Of a stretch of DNA of 13,805 bases, positions 5,953 to 13,728 are shown in pieces. The stretch lies in assembly GCA_964361075.1 (NCBI GenBank), contig CAYHZL010000089.1, positions 1 to 13,805 of the forward strand, given 5' to 3'. Each line of letters begins with the position of its first letter. Positions within the stretch are counted from its first letter, which is position 1. The notes beneath the pieces were generated by a model. That model made no database searches. It worked only from the letters and a program-made list of their open reading frames with translations, and was not told the DNA's origin. The DNA comes from CAYHZL01 sp964361075 (lineage in GTDB: Bacteria > Bacteroidota > Ignavibacteria > UBA10030 > UBA8401). A program made the translations under genes and the position numbers.

Positions 5953-7658
5953 AATACGTATCCTATCTGTATTCCGTATTCCCATTGGTTGTATCCGCCA
6001 AGACGTGGCGACGAACCATTAATTCGCGCAAGCATTGTGTTGAAATCTATTTTGGGAATAATAACGATTCCACTTATTAGCGGTACAACAGCGCCAATGT
6101 TAGTTTTTACTGTTGTTTGATAACGATATAAAGGATATGAATCTTCAATCGAATTGAGTCGTTGAATGCCAAAACCTACTTCAACAAAAAGTGGAGCAAT
6201 GTATCGTTGTATTGGATGGTAGCGATATAAAGAAAACAACGAAACACTTTCAATACGGAACTCCATGCGCGAAGAAAACCCTTGTGATGTTTGTGAAGGT
6301 AAACCTTCGTACAAAAGATATACTGGTATTCTTGAATAGACCAAAGAAGAAACTAATGCTGATTGTTCATCAAAATACATTGCAGCTTCTATAGTATAGA
6401 GTGCGCTATTTGAATAGCCGGTTTTTGTTCGGGTATAGATGCTTTCATATATGATTTGTTCTGAAGCCCAGCCCGTGCGAAATGTATATCCAGCGCCGAG
6501 AGTGAGAATAATTTTTTTTAACGATGTGTGAGAATCAGCAGAAAATTTTTCTGTAGTAAAAAGAGAATTATTGAATCGAAGAGAAAAATCGTATGACTCA
6601 TCTGGTAAACGATAAAAGCGAAAATTAAAAAAATTATCATCTGTTGCATGCCACATTCCTGCAAACCCACATGCAATGTTAATATCCTTATATCCAAATC
6701 CAATGCGAACGCCCTGCGTGAATACACTTTGTCCGCCATATTCTTTTCCATACGATGTTACGCCATTATACATTTCTTGAAAAAATGAAATGTCGTTTCC
6801 TATATCAAGTGCATTCCATTGCCACGATACATGTGAATGCAAGCTTACATCTTGCGGAAATTTCTTCCAATCGAAAATTCCTGTGAAGGTGTTCTGTGTC
6901 TCAACTTTTTCGGTTATTCGTGCAACGGATCGTTCGGCTTCCATTCCAACATCGAAATGATGAACAGATTCTTTAAAGAGTGCATACCGCGTTCCAATCC
7001 GCAATACACTTGGTGGTGGGTCTTGTTGGCTTGCATCGACAAAAGAAATTGTTGAACCGATATTCATTAAAGAAAGTCCAACATATAAGCGGCGATTACA
7101 ATAGTTTGGCTGATATGTAGCGCCAATGCTACCGAATAGAAAGTTTTTTTTATACTCACTCTGAGAGTTTTCTGAATACTGAGGGAATTTATCTTGCGTA
7201 ATACGAAGCTGAATTCCGGCTGAAAGTTCTTCGTTAAATTTTTGTGCAACACCTACAGCAAGCGCGCGATTGTATGACTTATACTCTCCTATTGGAGTCG
7301 GATTAGTTTCAGAAGTTATCACCATTGTGCCGTATTCTGCATTGTTAAATTGAATTCCTGCGAATATATTTTCGGAAAGTTGCAATGTTGCCACAGTACT
7401 GGTTCGAAAAATATCTGAAACAAAATTTATCTCGGTCGGATTTCGAATGTATGAAACTTGCATTGCAGGTGAGAAAATTAAGTTGGCGGGATTTGATGTG
7501 AGTGCTTCAATACTTTGTAACGATGTGGTACCAGCCATGCCAAGCCCTAATGTACTAGCAGAGTTTGGTTCATTCAGATATGAATGCATAGAAAATTGCG
7601 CCCACATTGAATGTGTAATTAGAAATAGGAAAGTGGTTTTCAAGCAAAGATGTTTCAT
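5949..7658 (-). CDS. PorV/PorQ-like outer-membrane beta-barrel protein
   Basis: A 569-residue exported protein. A signal peptide (about 1-20, ending HSMWA before Gln) precedes a segment with GLGMAGTTSLQSIEALTSNPANL, a hallmark of the PorV/PorQ and FadL-related barrels of the Bacteroidota group. The rest alternates hydrophobic and polar residues in strand-like blocks such as FGIQRL and WEYGIQIGYVL, rich in Tyr, Phe and Gly, with no domain I can name. Function is unknown; relatives serve type IX secretion or small hydrophobic solute uptake. I chose ATG 7658 over ATG 7688 because CAGGAGAAC sits five to ten bases upstream and the signal peptide begins there. It is transcribed away from uppS and is followed by the flavoprotein with a four-base overlap. 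Confidence 0.8.
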   Translation of the reverse strand: MKHLCLKTTFLFLITHSMWAQFSMHSYLNEPNSASTLGLGMAGTTSLQSIEALTSNPANLIFSPAMQVSYIRNPTEINFVSDIFRTSTVATLQLSENIFAGIQFNNAEYGTMVITSETNPTPIGEYKSYNRALAVGVAQKFNEELSAGIQLRITQDKFPQYSENSQSEYKKNFLFGSIGATYQPNYCNRRLYVGLSLMNIGSTISFVDASQQDPPPSVLRIGTRYALFKESVHHFDVGMEAERSVARITEKVETQNTFTGIFDWKKFPQDVSLHSHVSWQWNALDIGNDISFFQEMYNGVTSYGKEYGGQSVFTQGVRIGFGYKDINIACGFAGMWHATDDNFFNFRFYRLPDESYDFSLRFNNSLFTTEKFSADSHTSLKKIILTLGAGYTFRTGWASEQIIYESIYTRTKTGYSNSALYTIEAAMYFDEQSALVSSLVYSRIPVYLLYEGLPSQTSQGFSSRMEFRIESVSLFSLYRYHPIQRYIAPLFVEVGFGIQRLNSIEDSYPLYRYQTTVKTNIGAVVPLISGIVIIPKIDFNTMLARINGSSPRLGGYNQWEYGIQIGYVL

Positions 7659-7875
7659 GATGTTCTCCTGTTTGTTATTTAAAATCATCTCCCGATTAAT
7701 TAGTCGTCATCGTTCATTAACAAGTAGTTTTCATTCGTTTTCTATATAAATTTTTTATGAATAGGCGCTTCAGTAAGTAAAGCGAAATTCTTTGTTGTGG
7801 GGTTTATACTGAACAACATGAAGTGCTTTCCTTAATAACATTTCTTGTAGGTTACTAATGATTGGCAAATTATCT

Positions 7876-7893
7876 CTTTGTAACGTTACAAAG
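7876..7893. promoter_or_regulatory. 18-bp perfect palindrome, possible operator
   Basis: CTTTGTAACGTTACAAAG reads the same on both strands. It lies in the 392-bp gap between divergent genes (7659-8050), 28 bases before the start of the small ORF and about 157 before uppS. Size and symmetry fit a dimeric repressor site such as a LacI/GalR-type operator, but no regulator is encoded nearby. A TATACT at 7805-7810 has no matching -35 hexamer. I saw nothing else in 7659-7860. Confidence 0.4.
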
Positions 7894-7920
7894 AAAATGG
7901 CTGGATTTCAAGAAGGAGAG

Positions 7921-8046
7921 ATGTTTGTGGAACAAATACTACAATGCGTTCGTCCGTATTTGTGGAGAGTTATTCTCATTGTTACATTGATTTCTTTTCA
8001 AAAAAAGAGTAAATTAAAGAAAATTTATGAACCATTGAGGAGTTGA
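7921..8046 (+). CDS. Possible 41-residue membrane leader ORF upstream of uppS
   Basis: A short frame beginning ATG TTT GTG, preceded by AAGGAG (7913-7918). The GTG at 7927 has the better spacing (eight bases), giving 39 residues. The frame is open further back to ATG 7858, which lacks a ribosome site. The product would have one short hydrophobic stretch (WRVILIVTLISF) followed by a lysine-rich tail (KKSKLKK). It stops four bases before the uppS TTG, and the uppS ribosome site GAGGAG lies in its last codons, so its translation could affect uppS. No family recognised; chance is possible. Confidence 0.35.
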   Translation: MFVEQILQCVRPYLWRVILIVTLISFQKKSKLKKIYEPLRS

Positions 8047-8050
8047 GGCA

Positions 8051-8893
8051 TTGAGTAAAAGTCCGAAGCAAGCCACCGGGCAGGACAAAAAGCTTCAAGA
8101 GCAGTTACAGCACAACGGTGAAATTCCAAAACATATTGCAATTATTATGGATGGCAATGGTCGTTGGGCGAAAAGCCGTAAACTTCCCCGCGTTGCCGGA
8201 CATCATGAAGGGGTGAATTCTGTTCGTGAGATTGTTGAAACGTGCGGGCAACTTGGCGTAAAATTTCTTACCATCTATGCTTTTTCCACAGAAAATTGGA
8301 AACGACCGCAAGATGAAGTTTCGGTGTTGATGCGGCTGTTGTTAAGTGCGTTGCGCGATGAACGGGACAAACTCCACAATAATAATGTGCGATTGAAAAC
8401 CATTGGCGATGTTGCGTCTCTTCCGCAAGAAATTCAAAATGAATTGTTTGATGCGATTGAAACATTGAAACACAATACGGGACTCACGCTTGTGTTGGCG
8501 CTCAGTTATGGCGGCAGATGGGATATTGCCAACGCAGTGAAAAAAATTGCGACAGATGTTCAGCAGGGCAAGCTTGCACCTGACAGTATTAATGAAAAAA
8601 TATTCGCGCACTATCTTTCAACAAAAGATATTCCCGATCCTGATTTGCTTATTCGAACAAGCGGCGAACTTCGGCTGAGTAATTTTCTTTTGTGGCAGCT
8701 TGCCTATACAGAAATGTATATCACTGATTTGTTCTGGCCGCAGTTCCGCCGCAACGAACTCTATGATGCGATCAATGCTTTTCAACAGCGCGAACGAAGA
8801 TTTGGTATGGTGAGCGAGCAGTTGGCAGTACCGAAAAAATCTGCGGCAACAAAATATATGCACACACTAATTAAAAGAGTCTCACGAATTTAA
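8051..8893 (+). CDS. uppS: Undecaprenyl diphosphate synthase (isoprenyl transferase)
   Basis: A cis-prenyltransferase of 280 residues that extends farnesyl diphosphate with isopentenyl diphosphate to the C55 carrier used for peptidoglycan and O-antigen. Motifs: HIAIIMDGNGRWA (28-40, with the Mg-binding Asp34), LTIYAFSTENWKRP in the middle, and the late signature RTSGELRLSNFLLWQLAYTE. An N-terminal polar extension of about 22 residues makes it slightly longer than the E. coli enzyme. The start is TTG at 8051: a stop lies in frame at 8036, GAGGAG at 8037-8042 is well spaced, and the next ATG would remove part of the active site. bamA begins 12 bases after its stop, so the two are almost certainly one operon. 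Confidence 0.96.
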   Translation: MSKSPKQATGQDKKLQEQLQHNGEIPKHIAIIMDGNGRWAKSRKLPRVAGHHEGVNSVREIVETCGQLGVKFLTIYAFSTENWKRPQDEVSVLMRLLLSALRDERDKLHNNNVRLKTIGDVASLPQEIQNELFDAIETLKHNTGLTLVLALSYGGRWDIANAVKKIATDVQQGKLAPDSINEKIFAHYLSTKDIPDPDLLIRTSGELRLSNFLLWQLAYTEMYITDLFWPQFRRNELYDAINAFQQRERRFGMVSEQLAVPKKSAATKYMHTLIKRVSRI

Positions 8894-8905
8894 CAGAGTT
8901 ATTCA

Positions 8906-11299
8906 GTGAATAAATTTTTTCTCGTACTTCTTTTCCTTTTCTCAATCGGATTTCAACTTTCTTCGCAAACTAAAAAGCAGCAGCAGGAATACAAAATTCT
9001 TGGCATCTCTGTCGTTGGAAATAAATCGTCGGAAACTGCGGCGATCATTGCAAATGCAGGATTGAATATCGGCGATGTGTTGAATGTTCCCGGCGAACAA
9101 ACCCGAACGGCAATTACGCGTCTATGGGGATTAAAAATTTTTTCTGACATTCAAATTGATGTCGAAAATTTTGTCGGCGATGGTGTCTATCTTCTTATTA
9201 AAGTGGAAGAGCATCCTCGTTTGGATAAAGTGGAATTTCGCGGCACTGATGAACTGAGCGAAGACGACCTTCTGAAAAAAATAAATGTGTTGAAAGGGCA
9301 AATCATATCGCCTCAGGAAATCAATAAAATGATTAAAGTGATGAAGAAGGCGTATGAAGAAGATGGGTATTTACAAGCGCAGATAACATCGGAGATTGTT
9401 CCAAGCGCCGATACTGCTGCACACGGTAAGGTAGTGTTGCGTTTTCATGTTGATGAAGGCTCGGATGTGCGCATTGGAAAAATTGTGTTTTATGGAAACA
9501 AATTTTTCAGCAGTGATGATCTGAAGGATGAAATGGGCGATACGCATGAAAAGAAATGGTGGAAATTTTGGCGCACCGGTAAATTGGAAAAGAAAAAATA
9601 TGTGGACGATAAGAAGAAGTTGATACAATTTTACAAGAAGAATGGTTTCCGCGATGCAGAGTTGATGTCCGATTCGATTGATTATACAATATCGAAAGAC
9701 CGCATGGCGTTGAAATTATTTATCTACGAAGGTCCGCAATATAAAATTCGGAACATTACATGGGAAGGGAATACGGTTTTTAAAACCGAAGCGCTCAACG
9801 CACGGCTCGGAATGACAGCCGGTGAAATGTATAATATGGAAAAGTTCGAACGCAATCTTCGCAGCAACGAAGAACAGTCCGATGTCTCGTCCTTGTATTT
9901 GGACAATGGATATTTAACAATGCAGGTTGAGCCGGAGGAAACAAAAGTCGGCGGAGATAGTTTGGATATTGTCATAAAAATTCGTGAGCACAACCAATTC
10001 AGAATTGGCAAAGTTGATATTCGCGGCAACAATAAAACGCAAGAGCGTGTTATTCGCCGCGAATTATATTCTCGTCCCGGTGATTATTTCAGCCGTTCAA
10101 ATATTATTCGCAGCATCCGTCAGCTTTCAGTGCTTAATTATTTCAATCCTGAAAAAATAAAACCTGATACTCGCTTTGTAGATGATAAAAATGTTGATGT
10201 TGTTTTTGATGTCGAAGAAAAATCGAGTGATACATTTAATGCATCGGTAGGATACAGCGGTGCATTTGGTTTTACCGGCGCAATCGGTTTAACATTCAAT
10301 AATTTTTATCTTGCTGAACCATTTTCCGGTGGCGGCGGACAAGTGCTAAATTTCGATTGGCAATTTGGCGGCGGTTCACTCTACACTATGCGCACGGTCT
10401 CGCTCTCCTTCCGCGAGCCATGGATGTTCAATACACGTACATCGTTTGGTTTTAGTTTGTACGATACAGAAACGAAATACACATATCAAATTCATCAAAC
10501 CGGCGGAACAGTCAGTCTTGGCAGGCGCTTTACTTTTCCTGATGATTATTTTTCGGGAAGCTGGACGCTGCGCATTCAGAAATTGGATGTAACAAACGGT
10601 GGTTTCTATTATGGCAATACTGGTAAATCAAATCAGTTCAGCATTACGCAAGTTATTTCACGCAACAGCATCAATAGTCCGTTGTTCCCTTCGCAAGGAA
10701 GCAACATTGCTTTGACGACGGAACTTTCCGGCTCACCATTTTTGCCGGGCGATGTTTCGTACTCAAAACATATTTTTTCTACAGATTGGTACGTGCCGTT
10801 GTTTAATAGTGCGCGTGTTGCGTTGTATCTTGGTTCACAATTCGGTAGCTTGGTAAAGTTTAATAATACTGATTCAAAAATTCCGCCGATTGAATATTTC
10901 AATATGGGCGGTACCGGAATTGGTTATGTGAATACAACACAATTGCGCGGTTATGAAGACCGAAGTATAGGTGTCGGCAACTTGAGTTATGGTGAGTATG
11001 GCGGCACAGTGATGGAAAAAGTTACTGCAGAATTACGTTTCAATGTTTCGTTGAATCCTATACCGATTTACTTCCTTGCTTTTGCCGAAGGTGGCAATGT
11101 ATGGGATAGAATTGGAAGTGCGGAGTTATTTGATTTGAAACGCTCTGCCGGACTTGGTGCGCGGTTACTTATTAATCCAATTGGATTACTTGGTTTTGAT
11201 TATGGTTATGGATTCGATTCCGTTGTTTCTTCGGCAGCAGGTGTGCCGATTGAACCTTCGGGGTGGAAATTTCATTTCCAATTTGGTCGAGGATTTTAA
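8906..11299 (+). CDS. bamA: Outer membrane protein assembly factor BamA
   Basis: The central Omp85 insertase, 797 residues. A signal peptide (about 1-21) is followed by five POTRA domains starting near residues 27, 105, 187, 277 and 363, each recognisable by a final strand-type motif (VVGNK, FRGTD, FYGNK, WEGNT, IRGNN). The C-terminal barrel begins near 439 (NASVGYSG). The loop 6 motif LRGY, equivalent to VRGF, is near residue 680, and the chain ends in the expected beta-signal, FQFGRGF with terminal Phe. It folds barrel proteins into the outer membrane. The start is GTG with only a weak ribosome site; coupling to uppS, 12 bases upstream, may compensate. The two skp genes that follow encode its likely client-delivering chaperones. 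POTRA3 carries a basic, Trp-containing insertion (EKKWWKFWRTGKLEKKK). Confidence 0.97.
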   Translation: MNKFFLVLLFLFSIGFQLSSQTKKQQQEYKILGISVVGNKSSETAAIIANAGLNIGDVLNVPGEQTRTAITRLWGLKIFSDIQIDVENFVGDGVYLLIKVEEHPRLDKVEFRGTDELSEDDLLKKINVLKGQIISPQEINKMIKVMKKAYEEDGYLQAQITSEIVPSADTAAHGKVVLRFHVDEGSDVRIGKIVFYGNKFFSSDDLKDEMGDTHEKKWWKFWRTGKLEKKKYVDDKKKLIQFYKKNGFRDAELMSDSIDYTISKDRMALKLFIYEGPQYKIRNITWEGNTVFKTEALNARLGMTAGEMYNMEKFERNLRSNEEQSDVSSLYLDNGYLTMQVEPEETKVGGDSLDIVIKIREHNQFRIGKVDIRGNNKTQERVIRRELYSRPGDYFSRSNIIRSIRQLSVLNYFNPEKIKPDTRFVDDKNVDVVFDVEEKSSDTFNASVGYSGAFGFTGAIGLTFNNFYLAEPFSGGGGQVLNFDWQFGGGSLYTMRTVSLSFREPWMFNTRTSFGFSLYDTETKYTYQIHQTGGTVSLGRRFTFPDDYFSGSWTLRIQKLDVTNGGFYYGNTGKSNQFSITQVISRNSINSPLFPSQGSNIALTTELSGSPFLPGDVSYSKHIFSTDWYVPLFNSARVALYLGSQFGSLVKFNNTDSKIPPIEYFNMGGTGIGYVNTTQLRGYEDRSIGVGNLSYGEYGGTVMEKVTAELRFNVSLNPIPIYFLAFAEGGNVWDRIGSAELFDLKRSAGLGARLLINPIGLLGFDYGYGFDSVVSSAAGVPIEPSGWKFHFQFGRGF

Positions 11300-11319
11300 A
11301 TCGTAACTACTCACTGTGC

Positions 11320-11430
11320 ATTTAAAGTCATGCCATGAGTTACTTTTTGATTCGCCGCGGCGAATAAAACTTGCAACATTCACCAAAACATTAGACAAAC
11401 TCATGGCATGACTGAGTAGATACTTTAAAT
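11320..11430. repeat. Fold-back element between bamA and skp
   Basis: The left arm (11320-11341) and right arm (11398-11430) are inverted copies. The inner 16 bases AGTCATGCCATGAGTT (11326-11341) match exactly, as do the outer nine, ATTTAAAGT. The right arm has 11 extra bases between these blocks, bounded by a short AGT repeat, suggesting a slip deletion in the left arm. The loop contains the palindrome at 11350-11365. No clear flanking duplication is visible. This gap of 237 bases contains no gene. Confidence 0.6.
11350..11365. repeat. Palindrome TTCGCCGCGGCGAA, copy 4 (16 bp here)
   Basis: Identical over all 16 bases, including flanking A and T, to the copy at 2791-2806 in another gap more than 8 kb away. 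Confidence 0.8.
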
Positions 11431-11437
11431 CAATGAA

Positions 11438-11472
11438 TGCCGAAGGTGGCAAAGCCATTCCCTTGGAACATC
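11438..11472 (+). repeat. 35-bp dispersed repeat (second copy inverted at 2866-2900)
   Basis: It begins TGCCGAAGGTGGCAA and ends TTGGAACATC, and matches the reverse complement of 2866-2900 at 33 of 35 positions. Bases 11439-11454 are also imperfectly inverted at about 11486-11501 (CTTTGTGCCTTCGG), so this copy too sits in a small fold-back, ending some 36 bases before the skp start. Confidence 0.7.
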
Positions 11473-11536
11473 CTCCAAAGGAGCACTTTGTGCCTTCGGA
11501 ACAATTCACAATTATCAATTAACAAAGAGGTGTAGA

Positions 11537-12064
11537 GTGAAAAAAGTAATTTTATTTTTCGTAGTTCTTTTCGCAACCGCAGCAATGCAAACAGTTTCAG
11601 CACAGCAAAAAATCGGGTACGTCAATTCCGAAACAATCATTAAAGAACTTCCCGAAGCAAAAGAAGCGCAAGCAAAGTTGGAAAGCATTGTGAAAACATG
11701 GCAAGAGGAATTGGAAAGAATGTCGAAGAGTTTGCAGGAAAAGTACGAAGCATATCAAAAACAACAAGCGATGTTGAATGATGCAACGAAGCAACAAAAA
11801 CAAAAAGATTTAATTGAAGAAGAACAAAAAGTAAATCAATACAAGCAAGAAAAATTCGGGCAGCAAGGTGAACTTGCCATGCAGCGCGAAAAAGTAATGA
11901 CACCAATCCGCGAAAAAATCTTGAAGGCGATCGAAAAAGTTGCAAAGGACGAAAAAGTGTCATTCATGTTCGACAAAGCCGGCGATGTGTTGTTATTGTA
12001 TGCTGAAGCGAGCAATGATTATACATTTAAAGTATTGGATAGATTGAAACGCGGTGGAAAGTAA
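11537..12064 (+). CDS. Skp/OmpH-family periplasmic chaperone, first copy
   Basis: A 175-residue exported protein. The signal peptide runs to about residue 22 (TVSA before Gln), followed by the conserved KIGYVNSETIIKELPEAKEAQ that forms the first strand and helix of the OmpH family. A long charged helical region (about 45-115, rich in Gln, Lys and Glu) would make the tentacles of the jellyfish-like trimer. The final part returns to the body with MFDKAGDVLLLY, also typical. It should hold unfolded outer-membrane proteins in the periplasm and pass them to BamA. The start is GTG with AAAGAGG six bases upstream. Because repeats separate it from bamA, a promoter of its own in that gap is possible, though none was identified. 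Confidence 0.93.
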   Translation: MKKVILFFVVLFATAAMQTVSAQQKIGYVNSETIIKELPEAKEAQAKLESIVKTWQEELERMSKSLQEKYEAYQKQQAMLNDATKQQKQKDLIEEEQKVNQYKQEKFGQQGELAMQREKVMTPIREKILKAIEKVAKDEKVSFMFDKAGDVLLLYAEASNDYTFKVLDRLKRGGK

Positions 12065-12104
12065 TCCATAATAATTTTACATCTCACAACACCAAAGTAG
12101 CATT

Positions 12105-12626
12105 ATGAAAACGCTAAAAAGTTTTATCATCGCATTGGTTTTGGTGCTTCCAATTTTTTCTCTGCACGCACAAACAAAAGTCGGCTACATCAATTCGGAA
12201 ACGATTATGCAGCAACTCACTGAGGCGCAGGATGCACAAAAACAGCTTGAAACGATTACGGCAGACTGGCAATCGGAATTGACTAAAATGCAAACCGAAT
12301 TGCAGAAAAAATTTGATGACTACGACAAGCGCAAGCTTATCATGTCGGATAAGCGGCGCGCCGAAGTTGAAAAAGAACTTCAAGAGATGGATAAAAAAAT
12401 GGTGGACTATCGTACGCAAAAGTTTGGTACGAACGGCGAGTTGTTTACTAAACAGAATGAGTTGATGAAACCTATTCAGGATAAGATTTTCAAAGCAGTA
12501 AAAGATGTTGCTGACGATGATGGTTACGATTATGTGTTCGATAAAAGCAGTTCAACGCTGCTGATGTTTGCGAATACAAAACACGATTTGACAACAAAAG
12601 TCGTGAATAAACTTTCACAAAAATAA
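12105..12626 (+). CDS. Skp/OmpH-family periplasmic chaperone, second copy
   Basis: A 173-residue paralogue of the preceding gene, alignable throughout. The signal peptide ends about residue 22 (SLHA before Gln), followed by KVGYINSETIMQQLTEAQDAQ, a charged coiled region and the closing YVFDKSSSTLLMFA. Differences are concentrated in the helical tentacles, where this copy is richer in Asp and Met and poorer in Gln, so the two could favour different clients or form mixed trimers. It begins 40 bases after the first copy, without a clear ribosome site. A strong intrinsic terminator follows 12 bases after its stop. Confidence 0.93.
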   Translation: MKTLKSFIIALVLVLPIFSLHAQTKVGYINSETIMQQLTEAQDAQKQLETITADWQSELTKMQTELQKKFDDYDKRKLIMSDKRRAEVEKELQEMDKKMVDYRTQKFGTNGELFTKQNELMKPIQDKIFKAVKDVADDDGYDYVFDKSSSTLLMFANTKHDLTTKVVNKLSQK

Positions 12627-12638
12627 TTATTTTGCTAC

Positions 12639-12670
12639 ACCTTCCGGAGATAAAAGTCCGGAAGGTTTTT
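12639..12670 (+). terminator. Intrinsic terminator after the second skp gene
   Basis: A perfect 10-bp stem ACCTTCCGGA / TCCGGAAGGT (12639-12648 and 12657-12666) with an eight-base loop, followed by a run of five T including the last stem base. This is the most convincing terminator in the window. It ends only eight bases before the lpxD ATG. Confidence 0.85.
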
Positions 12671-12678
12671 AAATTTCT

Positions 12679-13728
12679 ATGCCAACCGTACGAGAGATCG
12701 CGCAATTATTAGAAGGTGATGTCGTTGGTGATGGCAGCATCACTCTTACCGGCATTGCCAAAATTGAAGAAGCAAAAGAGGGACAGCTTTCTTTTATTGC
12801 AAATCCGAAGTACGAAAAATATTTGGAATCTACTGCTGCCTCTGCCGTGTTAGTGAGTCGTTCATTAGACACATCAAAATTTTCAAAACTTCCTCCAGCG
12901 CTCATCCAGCTTGATGATCCGTATTCATCGTTTGTTGTCATCATCGGAAAATTCAATCCTAAAAAGTTGGATGTTGAACAAGGAATTCATTCAACAGCGG
13001 CAATTCATTCGTCAGTAAAAATTGGAGAACATTGTTCCATTGGTGCGTATGCGGTTATCGGAGAAAATACAATTGTTGGCGACAACACAACAATTCATCC
13101 TCATGTTGTAATCGGTCGAGATGTAAAAATTGGAAATGATTGTTTGCTCTATCCGCATGTTACTATTCGGGAAGAGTGTGTGCTCGGCAATCGCGTAATA
13201 CTTCAACCGGGCGTAGTTGTTGGCGGCGATGGATTTGGTTTTGCACCGAGACGAGATAAATCGTATCAAAAAATTCCGCAACTCGGAATTGTTGTTTTGG
13301 AAGACGATGTTGAAGTGCAAGCGAATACATGTATCGATCGGGCGACGATGGGCGAGACACGAATTAAACGTGGTACTAAATTAGACAACTTAGTGCAGAT
13401 AGCACATAATGTTGTTGTTGGTGAAGATACTGTCATTGCCGGAATGGCGGGTGTTGCCGGCAGCACAAAAGTTGGCAATAGAAATATGATCGGTGGAAAT
13501 GTTTCTCTCACCGGACATGTATTCACCGCCGACGATGTAAAAATTGGCGGGCACTCCGGTGTTACTCGGCAGTTGGATAAAGCGGGAGAGACATACACCG
13601 GTTACCCTGCAAAAGAAGCTGCCAAGTGGAGAAAGATTGAAGGTGCAACGCGGCAATTGCCGGAATTATTAATTCAGATTCGTGAAATGGAAAAAAGAAT
13701 TCAAGAGTTAGAAAAGAAAAATAAATAG
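12679..13728 (+). CDS. lpxD: UDP-3-O-acylglucosamine N-acyltransferase LpxD
   Basis: A 349-residue lipid A enzyme that adds the N-linked hydroxyacyl chain from acyl-ACP to UDP-3-O-acylglucosamine. The N-terminal uridine-binding domain (about 1-100) includes GIAKIEEAKEGQLSFIANPKY (25-45). A left-handed beta helix of hexapeptide repeats follows (about 103-310), with the catalytic base His243 in NLVQIAHNVVVGE and the conserved GGDGFGFAP at 182-190. A C-terminal helix (about 325-349) is typical of the trimer. Length is normal. ATG 12679 fits the family start, but no ribosome site is possible in the eight bases between it and the terminator, and initiation may depend on an unusually placed signal. 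The remaining 77 bases of the window (13729-13805) show no gene. Confidence 0.96.
   Translation: MPTVREIAQLLEGDVVGDGSITLTGIAKIEEAKEGQLSFIANPKYEKYLESTAASAVLVSRSLDTSKFSKLPPALIQLDDPYSSFVVIIGKFNPKKLDVEQGIHSTAAIHSSVKIGEHCSIGAYAVIGENTIVGDNTTIHPHVVIGRDVKIGNDCLLYPHVTIREECVLGNRVILQPGVVVGGDGFGFAPRRDKSYQKIPQLGIVVLEDDVEVQANTCIDRATMGETRIKRGTKLDNLVQIAHNVVVGEDTVIAGMAGVAGSTKVGNRNMIGGNVSLTGHVFTADDVKIGGHSGVTRQLDKAGETYTGYPAKEAAKWRKIEGATRQLPELLIQIREMEKRIQELEKKNK

Noticed and set aside
5953..5985. ATG 5985 as the flavoprotein start
   Set aside because: It would overlap the upstream gene by 37 bases; GTG 5952 gives a four-base overlap, a plausible AGGAT site and a family-like N-terminus.
7805..7810. TATACT as a sigma-70 -10 box for uppS
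   Set aside because: No TTGACA-like hexamer lies about 17 bases upstream, and no extended -10 or clear TAnnTTTG element fits.
7858..7920. Longer 62-codon version of the leader ORF
   Set aside because: ATG 7858 has no ribosome site and the 18-bp palindrome lies inside the extension, whereas AAGGAG at 7913 supports a start at 7921 or 7927.
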